Shown: positions 22,402-33,400 of the stretch, in pieces
Layout of the letters: the number at the start of each line of letters is the position of its first letter
How positions within the stretch are numbered: the stretch's first letter is position 1
Assembly: GCA_026119935.1 (NCBI GenBank)
Contig: JALRMH010000001.1
Span: forward strand, 496,001-560,000
DNA length: 64,000 nucleotides
Reading direction: 5' to 3'
Origin: Endothia cerciana
Taxonomy: Eukaryota; Ascomycota; Sordariomycetes; Diaporthales; Cryphonectriaceae
Translations under genes and position numbers: made by a program
Notes under the pieces: generated by a model
Told to the model about the DNA's origin: nothing
The model's database searches: none
What the model saw: only the letters and a program-made list of their open reading frames with translations

Positions 22402-25182
22402 GTTCTGAATCCCGAGCCGGATCAGGGACGCTCCTCGTATACTCTCGTTTCCCTATGACAGTGTGGGGAGTGTCACTGGCTGTGGGGTCTCAAGCGCATC
22501 TTGACATGGTCGCGGTATCGATTTCGGTACTGATGCTGGCGTGGACAGGCTGGCTGGGCGGTATCGTGGGCCCCGCGGCCCGGCGATGGGATAGGGAGAG
22601 GCGCGGCGCAGCTGACAGCCGGCTGCGCCAAGGAGCTTCATGAAGGTTAATGAGGTTTCGGTGTCAACGAACGAGGCTGGGTGGCGCCACGAAGGGTCGT
22701 CGATGGGTGGAATGGTCTCGGCGGGTCCCCGAGTTGTAAGGTAGAGGTGAACGCGGGGGCACATCCCGCGGTGGGTGGTGGATGCAGATGCAGTGTTGGG
22801 GGCTGATACTATGCACCATGTACGTTCCGTACGTCCGTACAGTACGTGGGACGGGTGACCGAGATATGACCTCGCAAAGCATAAAAACAAAGGAGGACTA
22901 CAGTCTACCGCCCCCTACCGCTGCTGCTACAGTACAAGTATCTCCAACCCGGACCAGATCAGACACCAACACGTCCTGTGACAGGTCTGGTCGCGAACTC
23001 TACGTCCCTCTTCATCCTACCCAGATTCCGGTCTGCCCCATGATACCCTCCCCGCGGTCTGGCTGTGGTGCTATGGTACATGCAGCTGCAGCTGTAAGGT
23101 CCACTCCACGTTCCGCGCCCCCCCCCCCCCTCGACCGACTTGGCCCAATGCCTCCCATGCCCTCCGCCCCTGACCATCCTGCTGCCCGGCTCCCTGGGGA
23201 GTCACTACGTCTCTTGTCAGCCTAGGGCAGCTTACGAGCCGTCACACCACAGCCCTTGGCTTCCGTGGCGGTCAATGCCGTCCCCCTCTGGGTGCGGAAT
23301 GACCACACCCTTCCTAGCACAGCCCTACTTCTCTACCTTTCCTCATTGCCCCGAGAGGGGTCTGGACACCATCGGCTAAGCAGCCATCTCGGTCTCTCCT
23401 GCTGGTCCGCGTTTGATCCCGTCAGTCGATCTGCCCACGTGGGATGCACCGAGCTGAGAAACCATGTCCGCCATCAGCGACCACCGACCCTGAGGCTTGG
23501 GTATCAGGTCTCCACTGCGGACGGCAGCCACTGGCCATTGCTGCATTGTCGGGAAAATCAACGCGGGGAGGGCGGAATGAATGTATTGTCCAGGACAGCA
23601 TGTCATGGCTTGGAGGATACTCACATGTATCTTTCTACCCACCAACAAGGACCGTCGCGACAAGAAGCAATTCAAGGGAGGCCCCTCGAGGGCCTCGGGG
23701 CAGTGAGGTATGAGGCCACGGAATGGGTTCACAGCCAGGCAAGCATCTGAACATGCTGTAGTGGCTGCATCCAAGGTCGGGATCTGCCCGCCTGATCCGA
23801 TGATCTGGGACAAGTGTAATCCCAAGCTCCAGGGCTGGCAGGGCTGGCAGGGCTGTCAGTCAGACGTCTCTGCTGCTGTTCTGAGCACGCCGGCAGATAT
23901 ATCCCCCCCCCCCCAAAAAAAAACCAACCACCGTAGAAACCGTAGGTAAGTTGTTCCCTATTCCGAACACCCTCAGTCGTCCAGAAGAGCCCGCCACATC
24001 CGGAACAGCAGCCGATTCACCAGAATATTCCTGTCGAAAGACCGGCCCTCGCCCTGGGGTTCTCGTCTGACAAGCATCACCACCAGCACTTACCTGCTGC
24101 AACCCAACATCGGCCGCTGTGATGGGCTGTCGGCTGGTGTGGGAGGGGGAGATGAGGAAGGGCAGGCTGGCGCCAGCTTACGCATAGTGCCAGCCCTGGC
24201 TTAGCCCGCCGGGTTGCCAGAATGCAACGTGCAAATCCCGTTGGGCATGTGCCTGATGTGCCCATGGGCTGTGGACTCATCCCTCTGGCTTCTCGGCCTA
24301 CCGCTCAGCTGGACCCCTGAAGCTCGCCGTGCTCGCCCACCTCCACACCATTGGCATCCGACATGGACCCCCCCCCTGCTTTTCTCGACTTTAACCCCCC
24401 AAACCCTCGCCCTGCCCTCGACCACTCACTGCACCAGCATGACAGTGCATAGGACAGAGCTGGCGCTCCATGCTCGAGCGGAGCGCGGGAATTTACCGCA
24501 GCCGATAAGATAACACCCTTCGTTCAACCGTCAGCTCTATTTGACTTTCGTGCTTGCTGTGGGTGCACACACAGAGGGGGCACATAGTCGACCCGGACGG
24601 AGATGAGGAATTTGGATGGCGAACCCCGGCATCCAATATCCCCAGCCTGCGCAAGGCCCTCAGTATTCGGAGAGCTTAATTGCTTGCCCTACTCGTGTCC
24701 AAGGACATCGCCAGGTCTTGGGCTCTCGTAATCCCTTTGCGCAAGACAGGCCAGCCCTAGAGTCGCCCTCGGCATGTTCCTTAGAGCGCTGGCACGATCG
24801 ATCATCGCCCTTCACCGTGCCACTTCATCATTGCAGTGCCCTCAGCAGCTCTCTCAGCTCTCACCTTCGCTACTCGAACCCTCATAACGCGCCCATGCCC
24901 TAGTGGACCAGCCACTCGTCTATCTCGAGAAGCCCTCCCAGTCACGCCAGCCTTACCTCTCGCCGGACCACCCCACGAACGCGGGGCGCGCAGGCGCAGA
25001 CCCTCACGGCCTGCACGGCCTTGGTGAAGAGGACTCGGGCGCGACGAGGGGACGATCGGCCCATGGGGCCACGAGAATGCCCTTGTCTTCAGAGCACAGC
25101 TCGCCCTGATTCCCCCCGCCGGCGCAGCTCCGAGAGGGCTTGGCTGCTGCTGGGTCCCGAGGGCTGACATCCACCGCGAACC
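22402..25182. other. Intergenic region upstream of the transporter
   Basis: About 2.8 kb. Nearest the transporter it probably holds the missing 5' exon and leader. It contains a GTACG-rich stretch at about 22820-22850, a C run at about 23118-23130, a perfect 10-bp palindrome CCCACGTGGG at 23434-23443, a GGCTGGCAG triplet repeat at about 23832-23858 and a C/A run at about 23905-23922. Open frames are short and unconvincing. Confidence 0.5.
23434..23443. promoter_or_regulatory. CCCACGTGGG palindrome, candidate bHLH (Pho4/NUC-1-type) site
   Basis: CACGTG flanked by GG is the preferred core of Pho4/NUC-1 phosphate-starvation regulators. This copy lies about 1.0 kb upstream of the phosphate transporter. 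The CACGTG core occurs at several other places in the window at about the frequency expected by chance, so only position and flanks speak for it. Confidence 0.3.
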
Positions 25183-26600
25183 ATGGCCTATTCCAACCGG
25201 TCTCTACAATCAAACTCCTCCTCCTCCTCGTTCATCTCCTCGTCCTTGGGCCGCACGCCTTCCGCTCCAGCACGCACCCGTCTCACCGATACCCCCAACA
25301 GCTCTGCCATCTCTGCTGTGACTTTGGAGCCCTCACTGCCTCCGACCGCACTCCGCCCTCTGGATCTCGGGCCTCCCGTCTATCAGGCCACTATGTATTT
25401 CAACCCCGCAGGGACTATCCTGGCCCGTCCGTCTCTCCATACTGACACTCTTTGTCTAGCACCCTGTTCGAGGGTAGCGCCGACGAACTTGCCGTCTATC
25501 TCGGGCCATGGGAGGTGATAGAATCGGACACCCGCCGGGTCGCCTGGCAGTGCAGCTACCAAGGCGAGACGTTGGAGCAATTCCGTGCGTACGGCATGGC
25601 GGCCTGGACCCAGAAGCACTCCGCTAAGAATTGTCACAGTTCCGATGGGCCTGTCCTCACAGCTGCAACCTGTCACGCTCCACGCCCAGCATCGGCCCTA
25701 CTCTAACCCGGCCGAGATGGAGTTGTACGTGATATTCCGGGAACCACAACGCGTACGATACACGGCAGCGGATGGAACAGTCGTGCACGACGAGGTCATT
25801 GAGGTCAAATACGAGTTCTCGTCGGTAGAGGGCTCTGCGCGCTTCCAAGGGGATCTACGGCGGCAAGATCTGGTCGACTATTTTGATGTCGATGTTGTCT
25901 TCAGCGATGCCCACAGTCGTACCGACTCTCTGACCGGGGCAGTGCGGGGGCTAGCCACGATACAGAGGATCAAGGTATGGAGGGACAGGCTGTCCCTATG
26001 TCACTGCGTCACGCTCTACTCGAATCGGCCCTCCAGTCGTCGGGAGCGAAGATATCGAGAATACCTTGTCACCGACTTCCAGGAAGAGCTCAAAAGCCGC
26101 GACGACAAGCACAGGGAGTGCCGGCTGGGCGCGATAGGCAGGCGCGGGAGCGCACCAAATGCGGTCCGAGCAAGGAGTTTTTCAATATCGTCGCCATCCT
26201 CTTGGGGCCGCAACAAGTCGAAGTCGGCGGAACGGGCTTCTGAAGCCCCGCAGGAATCGATGGGCATCCTGCCGCTGGATATCCGCTGGCTTGGGATCCG
26301 CTTTTCGAGGGAGGCTGGTGGGTGGGCTCCTGTGCCATGCCAAGGCACACAAGGTTTAAAATACCGGCACGTCTGACCAGAGAGGCTAACCGAGCCGCAG
26401 ATTACCGTCGCTTCATGAGGCTATGGACCGACTGTCACGCCGCGGATAGTGAGTTTCGGGGGATGCTCCTGCCTCAGAACCACGTCGAGCTACCACCGCC
26501 AGCGATACAGGCACGGGAGGCCTTCGAGCTCGACGGGGCCGGAACGACATCCAAAGGCCTGCCCGCAGCTCTAGAGACGCCTGATGAGGCGATGATATGA
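25183..26600 (+). CDS. Uncharacterised four-exon fungal protein
   Basis: Model: 25183-25394, 25460-25584, 25640-26317, 26401-26600; 1,215 nt, 404 residues. Introns are 65, 55 and 83 nt; donors GTATTT, GTGCGT and GTGGGT, acceptors TCTAG, CACAG and CGCAG. Each junction falls inside a codon and restores one continuous frame. The N-terminal 70 residues are Ser/Thr/Pro-rich. The middle reads like a compact, beta-rich domain: ELAVYLGPWEVIE, MELYVIFREPQRVRY, VDYFDVDVVFSDAHSRTD, RIKVWRDRLSLCHCVTLYSN, YREYLVTDFQEEL. The last junction gives FSREADYRRFMRLW, a helix-like, well-formed segment. There is no signal peptide or membrane span. The GTATTT first donor is the weakest part of the model. I do not recognise the family and give no function. 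Confidence 0.7.
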
Positions 26601-28307
26601 GAGAGGCACGGCACGCGCCTGAACAAATTATATGGGAAACCTATGCCGCCAGATTATACAGCAAGGGAAAAACAGAACGATGACTTTTACGTCTCGATGA
26701 TAAGCAGAAGGGGGTCGGATGTTTTCACAACACTCTGCAAGAGGAGCGGGGGAAAAGTCCTAGACCATCAACACGGCGTTCCGAGCACAAGATGGTTTAT
26801 TTTCCACAAAAAAAAAATTTATACCCCTTCAGTCACTTGGTTTCAAACGGGACGGGAGGCCAAACTTGCGTTTACTCAGCTCTATGTACGGAGAGACACG
26901 ATGCCCTTTGATTGCCTTCAGCCCATGAGAATTTGGATCTTGCTTTGAACCTCGACGCCTCTGATTGGACTTCCATCGGTGCCTTCCCCAATGTCCCTAA
27001 CCTCACTGTTCTTCATGCGGTGGCCATGCAGCATGAGTCAGGCAGGGGCAATTGCATATATCTGATCGTGCCTCGCGCTCATCTCCCCTACCCTCCCCCT
27101 CAACTCATGGCTGCGCGAGCAGAGTTGGCCCCCTGCCATACTTAGTATCACTCATTTTAGATTGTTGCCAAGGCTAACGTGGCACTGGCACCCGTGGATC
27201 CCTCTCCGTCCATCGTCTAGGTACCCGCAGTCCATGTTTCTCCACTGCCCGGTCTCTTGCGGCCCCGACTGCCAGTCAGGCTGGGTACCGCCAGGCTCGT
27301 GGGGCCACAGCCGTCTCGAGTGGGCTGCCGTCCAGGATGTCTCCCATCATCAATCTGCCTACCCGCCCGTTCTGCCACAGAACCGCCCATTGTGTCGATC
27401 TGGCACGGAGCAGCCCTAGCACCTCCAGCGCAATCCTGCCCTACCTAATCCATGTTTCTAGGTGATCATATAGAGGAAGTAATGGTTTTTTGGTGGTTTT
27501 TTTTGTTTCTTCCTTCCCTACCTGACCGACTCCTAGACACGGGAGTCAACCCCTGAGCAGATCTGTACTTGAGTGGACTGAATGATATGTTAAGGCAGAG
27601 AGAGGGTCGCCGAGAGTTTGATATGAGAAATGTATCTAGCTGGGGAACGAGAGCGGAGGTTGAGAAGCTAAACTAGGGTGCTCCACCACCCGCCATACGC
27701 ATCGGGAGAACTCACAGACGTGCAACGGCTTTGGTGTGCTTATTTAGGGTAGTCATACGACAGGAACCAAAAGGCGTTACTAGTGACCTTGACATGAGAT
27801 ATACACCTTGGTCTGAAGATGCAAACCCGGAGACCGGGACTAGCCTGACCGTGATCCACCGAGCACCCATCTTGGTTCTTCCAACCCCCAAATGCCCCCT
27901 CTAAGGGAACCGTCGTGCGGCTATCTCTGGTAGACATTTTAGGGTTCATTATAGCAGCCCACAGCGTCTGCCGTCTTCTGTCGAGATGGTCAGCCCTCAA
28001 CTCCAGGGGTCCTCCTGTCCCCGGGCGGTGGAGTCTGGACAGGACCCGAGCTGTCGGTACCCGCCGGAGCAGGCTGTCACGTTACTGATCCCCTGACGTC
28101 AGCGTTCGCCATGAGAAGAGACGACAGGAAAGAGAGAGGGAGAGAAAAGGGAAGAAGGAAGAACGGGAGAAACGAGGGGGAGGGGCGGGGGGCGGGGGCA
28201 GGGCGGGAGTCCAGGGTCTGGGGTCAAGAGGGCCCTGATTAATGAGGTGACCCCCATCACCCCATAATCTGAATCACGACAGCCGCCTCAACCGGCGCAT
28301 GGGACAG

Positions 28308-28348
<41 letters not shown>

Positions 28349-28713
28349 TCCTGCTCCTGGCTTGGCGACATACATCAGCACCGCGGTCCGAATCGATCGC
28401 TTGATGGGTGCGCCGTCTGCGAGCTGCGCGGAAGACAGTCCCGTGGTTTGACTAGGGGAGGAGGAGAAGGAGGAGGAGGTGGTGGTGGTGGTGGGCCTTT
28501 TAGTTCTTGATATAAGTCCATCAGACCAGCGAGCGGGCGCCGACGGCATCGTTACCGTCCCGCTTCCTGTCCAAACACACAAAGGCCACCGTGAGTGTCA
28601 AGCTAACAGAATCGCGATTGGCAACCATCTTTCGTGAGGGGACCCCTCTGTCTGAAGACGAACCGTAATCCCTGACTATCTCCCCCTCCCCGCACCTGCC
28701 CAGCCAAGCAAAT
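26601..28713. other. Intergenic region upstream of acetate kinase
   Basis: About 2.1 kb with A- and T-rich tracts (about 26808-26820 and 27487-27506), a G/A-rich purine stretch at about 28115-28205, a (CTG)12 tract at 28309-28344 and a GGA/GGT tract at about 28456-28495. No convincing gene seen. The C-rich segment just before 28714 looks like the acetate kinase leader. Confidence 0.5.
28309..28344. repeat. (CTG)12 triplet repeat
   Basis: Twelve perfect CTG units followed by CTC/CTG variants, about 370 bp before the acetate kinase ATG. Not in a supported coding frame. Confidence 0.9.
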
Positions 28714-30216
28714 ATGAAGAAGATTATCCTCTCGGTCAACGCGGGGTCCTCCTCCGTCAAGATCTCCGTCTACGAGGCCGAGGCCCACGGCAGCCCGGCC
28801 CAGCTCGCCGAGGCCCAGGTCAGCGGGCTCACCTCGCCCCCTCCCAAGCTCTCCTACGTCCGCGGCGAGCACGTCGCGTCCAGGGACGAGGAGATCGCCG
28901 GCCCGGTCGCCAGCCAGGACGACGCCTTCCGCATCATCCTGGCCACCCTCGTCGGCGACGCCGACCTGCCGCAGCTCGCCAGCAAGGAGGACGTGGCCAT
29001 CGTGTGCCACCGCATCGTCCACGGGGGCGACTTCCGCACCGCCCAGGTCATCAACGAGGCCACCTACCACCGCCTCGAGGAGCTCAACGACCTCGCCCCG
29101 CTGCACAACGCCCCCTCGCTCGAGATCGTCAAGAGCTGCATCGGCCAGCTGCCCGCCGCCCTCAACGTCGCCTGCTTCGACTCGCAGTTCCACGCGAGCA
29201 TGCCCGCCCACGTGCGCACCTACCCCATCGACCAGGAGGTCGCCAGGAAGAACGGCCTGCGCAAGTACGGCTTCCACGGCATCAGCTACTCCTTCGTCAC
29301 GCGCACCGCCGCCGGCTTCCTGCGCAAGGACCCCGCGGACGTGAACCTCATCGCGCTGCACCTGGGCAGCGGCGCGAGCGCGTGCGCCATCAGGGGCGGG
29401 AAGAGCTGGGACACCAGCATGGGCTTGACGCCGCTGGCGGGTCTGCCGGGCGCGACGAGGAGCGGGAGTATCGACCCTAGGTGAGTGAGAACCCGCACGC
29501 TGCGGCTTGTCGGCCCGCAAGTGGTGAGACCGGACATCCGTCGCGTTCCTTTTTTTATTTTATTTTTTTTATTTTTAAAAAAATTGTTATCTTATTCTTG
29601 TGCCCGGTCTGGCACGCGGGAGGTACCACTCACCACCAGCTGACACCGCAACAGCCTGGTCTTCCACTACGCCTCCGACGTGGGCAAGCTGTCGCCCGCC
29701 TCGACCAAGGACCTGCACATCTCCGTCGCCGAGACGATCCTCAACAAGGAGTCCGGGTGGAAGGCCCTCACCGGGACGACCAACTTCGGCGCCATAGCCA
29801 GCTCCTCGGACCCCAGGTACAGGCTCGCCTTCGACCTCTTCGTCGACCGCATCTGCGGCTTCGTCGGCTCCTACTACGTCACGCTCCGGGGCCAGGTCGA
29901 CGCGCTGGTCTTCGCCGGCGGCATCGGTGAGAAGAGCGACCGGCTGCGCAAGGCGGTGGTGGACCAGTGCGCCTGCCTGGGCTTCGAGATCGACGACGAG
30001 AGGAACGAGACCAGGGACGCGGGGGAGACGGGCAAGGTCGTGAGGGACGTGGGCCTGGCCGTGCACAAGGACGGAAGGACGCACCGGGTCCTGGTCGTCC
30101 AGACGGACGAGCAGTTCGAGATGGCACATGCTGCCGCGCAGGACTCGGCGCTGTGGGCGGATGATCTGGACGAGGTGCCAGACTTGTCGCTGCTGAGGGT
30201 CAAGAGCGGGCACTAG
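28714..30216 (+). CDS. ack: Acetate kinase
   Basis: Model: 28714-29480 and 29655-30216; 1,329 nt, 442 residues. The 174-nt intron (GTGAGT to CAACAG) restores Ser in SIDPSLVFHYAS. Landmarks in order: nucleotide/acetate-binding start ILSVNAGSSSVKISVYE, VCHRIVHGGD, FDSQFHASMPAHV, KYGFHGISYSFV (the catalytic-type His is in YGFHG), LHLGSGASACAI, SWDTSMGLTPLAG with TRSGSIDP, and ALVFAGGIGEKSDRLR near the C terminus. The enzyme interconverts acetyl phosphate + ADP and acetate + ATP. In fungi it is thought to work with phosphoketolase (Xfp), which is not present in this window. Where many bacterial enzymes have GTSH after the catalytic His, this one has GISY; I think this is common in fungal copies but cannot check. 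A long antisense open frame is a codon-bias shadow. Confidence 0.95.
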
Positions 30217-30451
30217 TCGGGAGCCGAGGGGAGACAGGACCATGGCGTGGCAAGGGCCCCGGATGGCTGCGAGTTGGCTGGCCGTCATGATAGACTTTTC
30301 AATCCTTGGAGAGGTATGGGTAGCAGCACATAGATTGTGTTTGGCGTCTAGGCGGCTGAACAGTATCTCCCACCCTGTACTAGAGTAAACGACGTGCCGC
30401 TCAACCATCATGATGTCTACATGCATCGTATACAGGATTCGTCAGGCCTGA

Positions 30452-30456
30452 ACACA

Positions 30457-30488
<32 letters not shown>
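30452..30488. repeat. (AC)n(AG)n compound microsatellite
   Basis: About 11 AC units followed by about 7 GA units, some 240 bp after the acetate kinase stop codon, possibly in its 3' untranslated region. Confidence 0.9.
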
Positions 30489-33400
30489 TGAGACGGTCTG
30501 TAATTCCAGTAGTGAAGCCTGACCAATGACCAGAGCACCATCCACCCTCTTCCGCCACTGCAGCAGCCGGCTCAATGTCGCCGCCGAGCGTTCAAACGTT
30601 AAAAAATCTTACAAGTCTCACATAGTATGGTGATGTGTCTGAATTCAGAGCCGGTCGCCAGAATCAGGACTTCCACATCGGCGCCAGCGACGGGGCCCGT
30701 GCTGATAAGGGCACGGCGTTCCCATCAGCCTCGATTATATCGGCGCAGGTGAGAACACATGAGCCCAGCTGACCGGTGGCATCAACCGAAGACCTGAGGG
30801 CGGATACGTTGGACACACCCCTCCGCACTTGCTAGACAGGAAATCCAAGGCATCTATCTGCTGAGGGCCCAGCAGCATAGCATAGCATCAGTAGGGCCAG
30901 CAGCAGGCATTCTCAAGCCGACAACCCGCTCGTGCGCCCTCACAACAGCCCAGACCTGGCTCGTAAACACGCCCCCCCCCCCGTCAGTCATCATCGTCTT
31001 CAAGCTCTGAAGCTCCAGCTCCGACCGCGAGACACCTTCAGGTCCGGACTCCTCCCCCCACCTGCCCGCGGCGGCCGGGTTTCCCACGTAAATCTCATCT
31101 GCCGGGTGAGGTCAGGAAATCCTGTGCAGATACTACAGTCACGTGTACAGTCTACCCCGTGGGGGTATGTCTTCGAGTCTGTCTCAGCCTGGCCCGCTCG
31201 CCGTTGCCGCGGCTGAGCGAGGCGAATTTCCGGTAGGGAGCCGCTGAGGACAGGCTTGGGCTCTCATCAGGGAGGATGGTGAGGGGGGAAAGGATAAATG
31301 GAAAGCCGTCCGGGTGTCTCGGCTTGGGTCGAAGGGCCGTCCTGGTGGGCAAGAGAGGGAGTGGGTGGTACAGCAGCTCGGCTGTTTGAAGCCCTCCCCT
31401 GTCCCTTAACAGCGAGGAATTCACGCCCGAGGGCTTCGTTCAGTGAGAAGGGGCCCGCATCGGCCACCTGCCACCGCGAGAACTTGCGCAAGTCACAGGA
31501 ACACGCCGGCACGGCTCTCTGTCCTCATGTCTAACAGAACCACCCACGTGAGATAAGTCCATCCTGACCCGGGACGTTCGACCACGGGGATGCCTCGCTG
31601 GCACACGGCAATAGATCATCTGCGTCTCGACGAGAACGGTGCGGACCTGCCAGCGTCCCCAGTCTCTGGTCATCAAACAAGTCCCCTTCGAACTGCGGTC
31701 CGGTCTCCTCGATATAGCATTTCCCACTCCAGGAGGGCCTCTGGGATGGCAATCTGAACTGGCTTCCATAGGGGATAGTTGTAATCTGCACATGGGGTTT
31801 CCTGCACCCCGAAAGGGCAGGTCCATCCCAAAACACATCCCACGGTATTTAGTTCCCAGAGAGTCGGTCCTCGAGGGGCTTAAGGATAGATACATCGCCA
31901 CCTGGAGGCGGCATGTATCCCTAGTATCCTCGGCCAGATACCTGGGCCCTTCGCTTCTTCACGCTTGAGCTTTCCCCTATGACTGATGCGGTTCTCAGAT
32001 ACAAACCTGGAGCCATAGAAAGCCTTGCCACTTGGGGTTTCGACGGGACCATACAAGAAGATGGGGTAGCATCGTGAGGCCAATTGTCCCAATCCAGAAC
32101 AGGACGTTCGGCCAATGCACTGCAGTCCCACACCACACACGGAATCCAACTCGCGGAGGTAACACCGCAGCTGCCTCCCAACCCCAACGCCCTCAGGAGG
32201 AAGGCAGGGAAGGAAGCTAGAACACCTATGCATCTTGATGTGTGTCCTGAGTGCCACGCTTCTTCACCGTTTGTTGCCGGTCCGCATTCACGGGTCTCCC
32301 TTGCTGCAACCCCGCTCGCTCTCTGAGGCCTGCTAAGTTTTCCCGCTACCAGCCACGAAGACAAAGTGTTCGAGATGGAGACTCTGCAGTAGATACCCGT
32401 CCCCCCCCCCCGGGGGGGGCTGCAGTCATCGCGAGGGCGGGATGTGATCGCGCGCGAGACACAATGGTAGCCGAGATCTGCTGTGACGAAATGCTGGTGC
32501 TGGGTGCCGGTGCCAAATCCAACTTCATGACACTGCTTCCGGATATTGTTGCAGGTCCGCATGCAGACAAGCCAGCCAGTGGATTGCCATCCCGTCCGAC
32601 GCGGAAATGAGAGAAGCGACAACAGGTAAAAACTCCCACCCCCCCCGGTGATGAGCTTGCAAGCTTTGTTCCCCCGTCCAGAAGTGCCACGCCTGGTAAG
32701 GTTGCAGGTGGCGAGAGCCCACAACCGGGTAAGACCCTGGATGGCCGCCACCCCCCTTCTCCCCCGCTAGAGATGATGGCATTCTGGATCCCGAGGATGG
32801 GATTTTCCAATCTCCCATGTTTTGCACAACCTCGCCCCCTCGGCCCCAAATCCGGCCCGGAGAGCCTCAGCATGACCCAGGACGTTCATTCCCTTTCGTT
32901 GACTTGCAGATTTGATCAGCCTCGAGCAGAGCCGGATCAGCGCTCTCGGCTCTGGCGTCCGGTTTTTCTGTGCGGACGTTGACGTAGTGCGTGGGGGCCC
33001 CTCATGATTCTCGCTCATGATCTTCGCTCGCTGACGAAATACGACGCGCTCTAAACTACCACTACATGCTGTACACTGCGCATGTGATCTGTGCTGTACT
33101 GGTAGTATCATGAACGTATAACGAGTCCCCGCGCAAAGGCCAGTTTATCCCCGACCCGGCTGAGCGAACAAATGAAACGGTCCTGTTCTCATTTTTCCCT
33201 CCTCTCTTGGACGCTGCATTGCGTGATGTCGTGCTTCTGCCCGTCTGACCCCGCAGCGCGGTCAGACAGATATCACACCACCGGAGTTGATTTTCCGAAA
33301 CTCTGTACACAACAGCGGCGCGCGCGGATGCTTTCACGAGGTTGGCGAGACCCTAGCATGACAAGGGGTGGGAGATCCTGAGTACTGTGTATGGTATGCC

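Noticed and set aside
22453..22890. 145-codon frame (-) upstream of the transporter as its N-terminal exon
   Set aside because: It ends in a stop directly before the in-frame extension. The only splice donor that would connect it (GTACCG near 22532) is weak and the resulting N terminus looks unnatural, so it is left open.
28603..29520. 305-codon frame antisense to acetate kinase
   Set aside because: Shadow of GC-rich third positions; composition repetitive, no family features.
31921..32751. 276-codon open frame (-) in the gene-poor stretch
   Set aside because: Mixed Cys/Trp/Ser composition, no motif, overlaps other random frames on both strands and crosses the C11G8 block.
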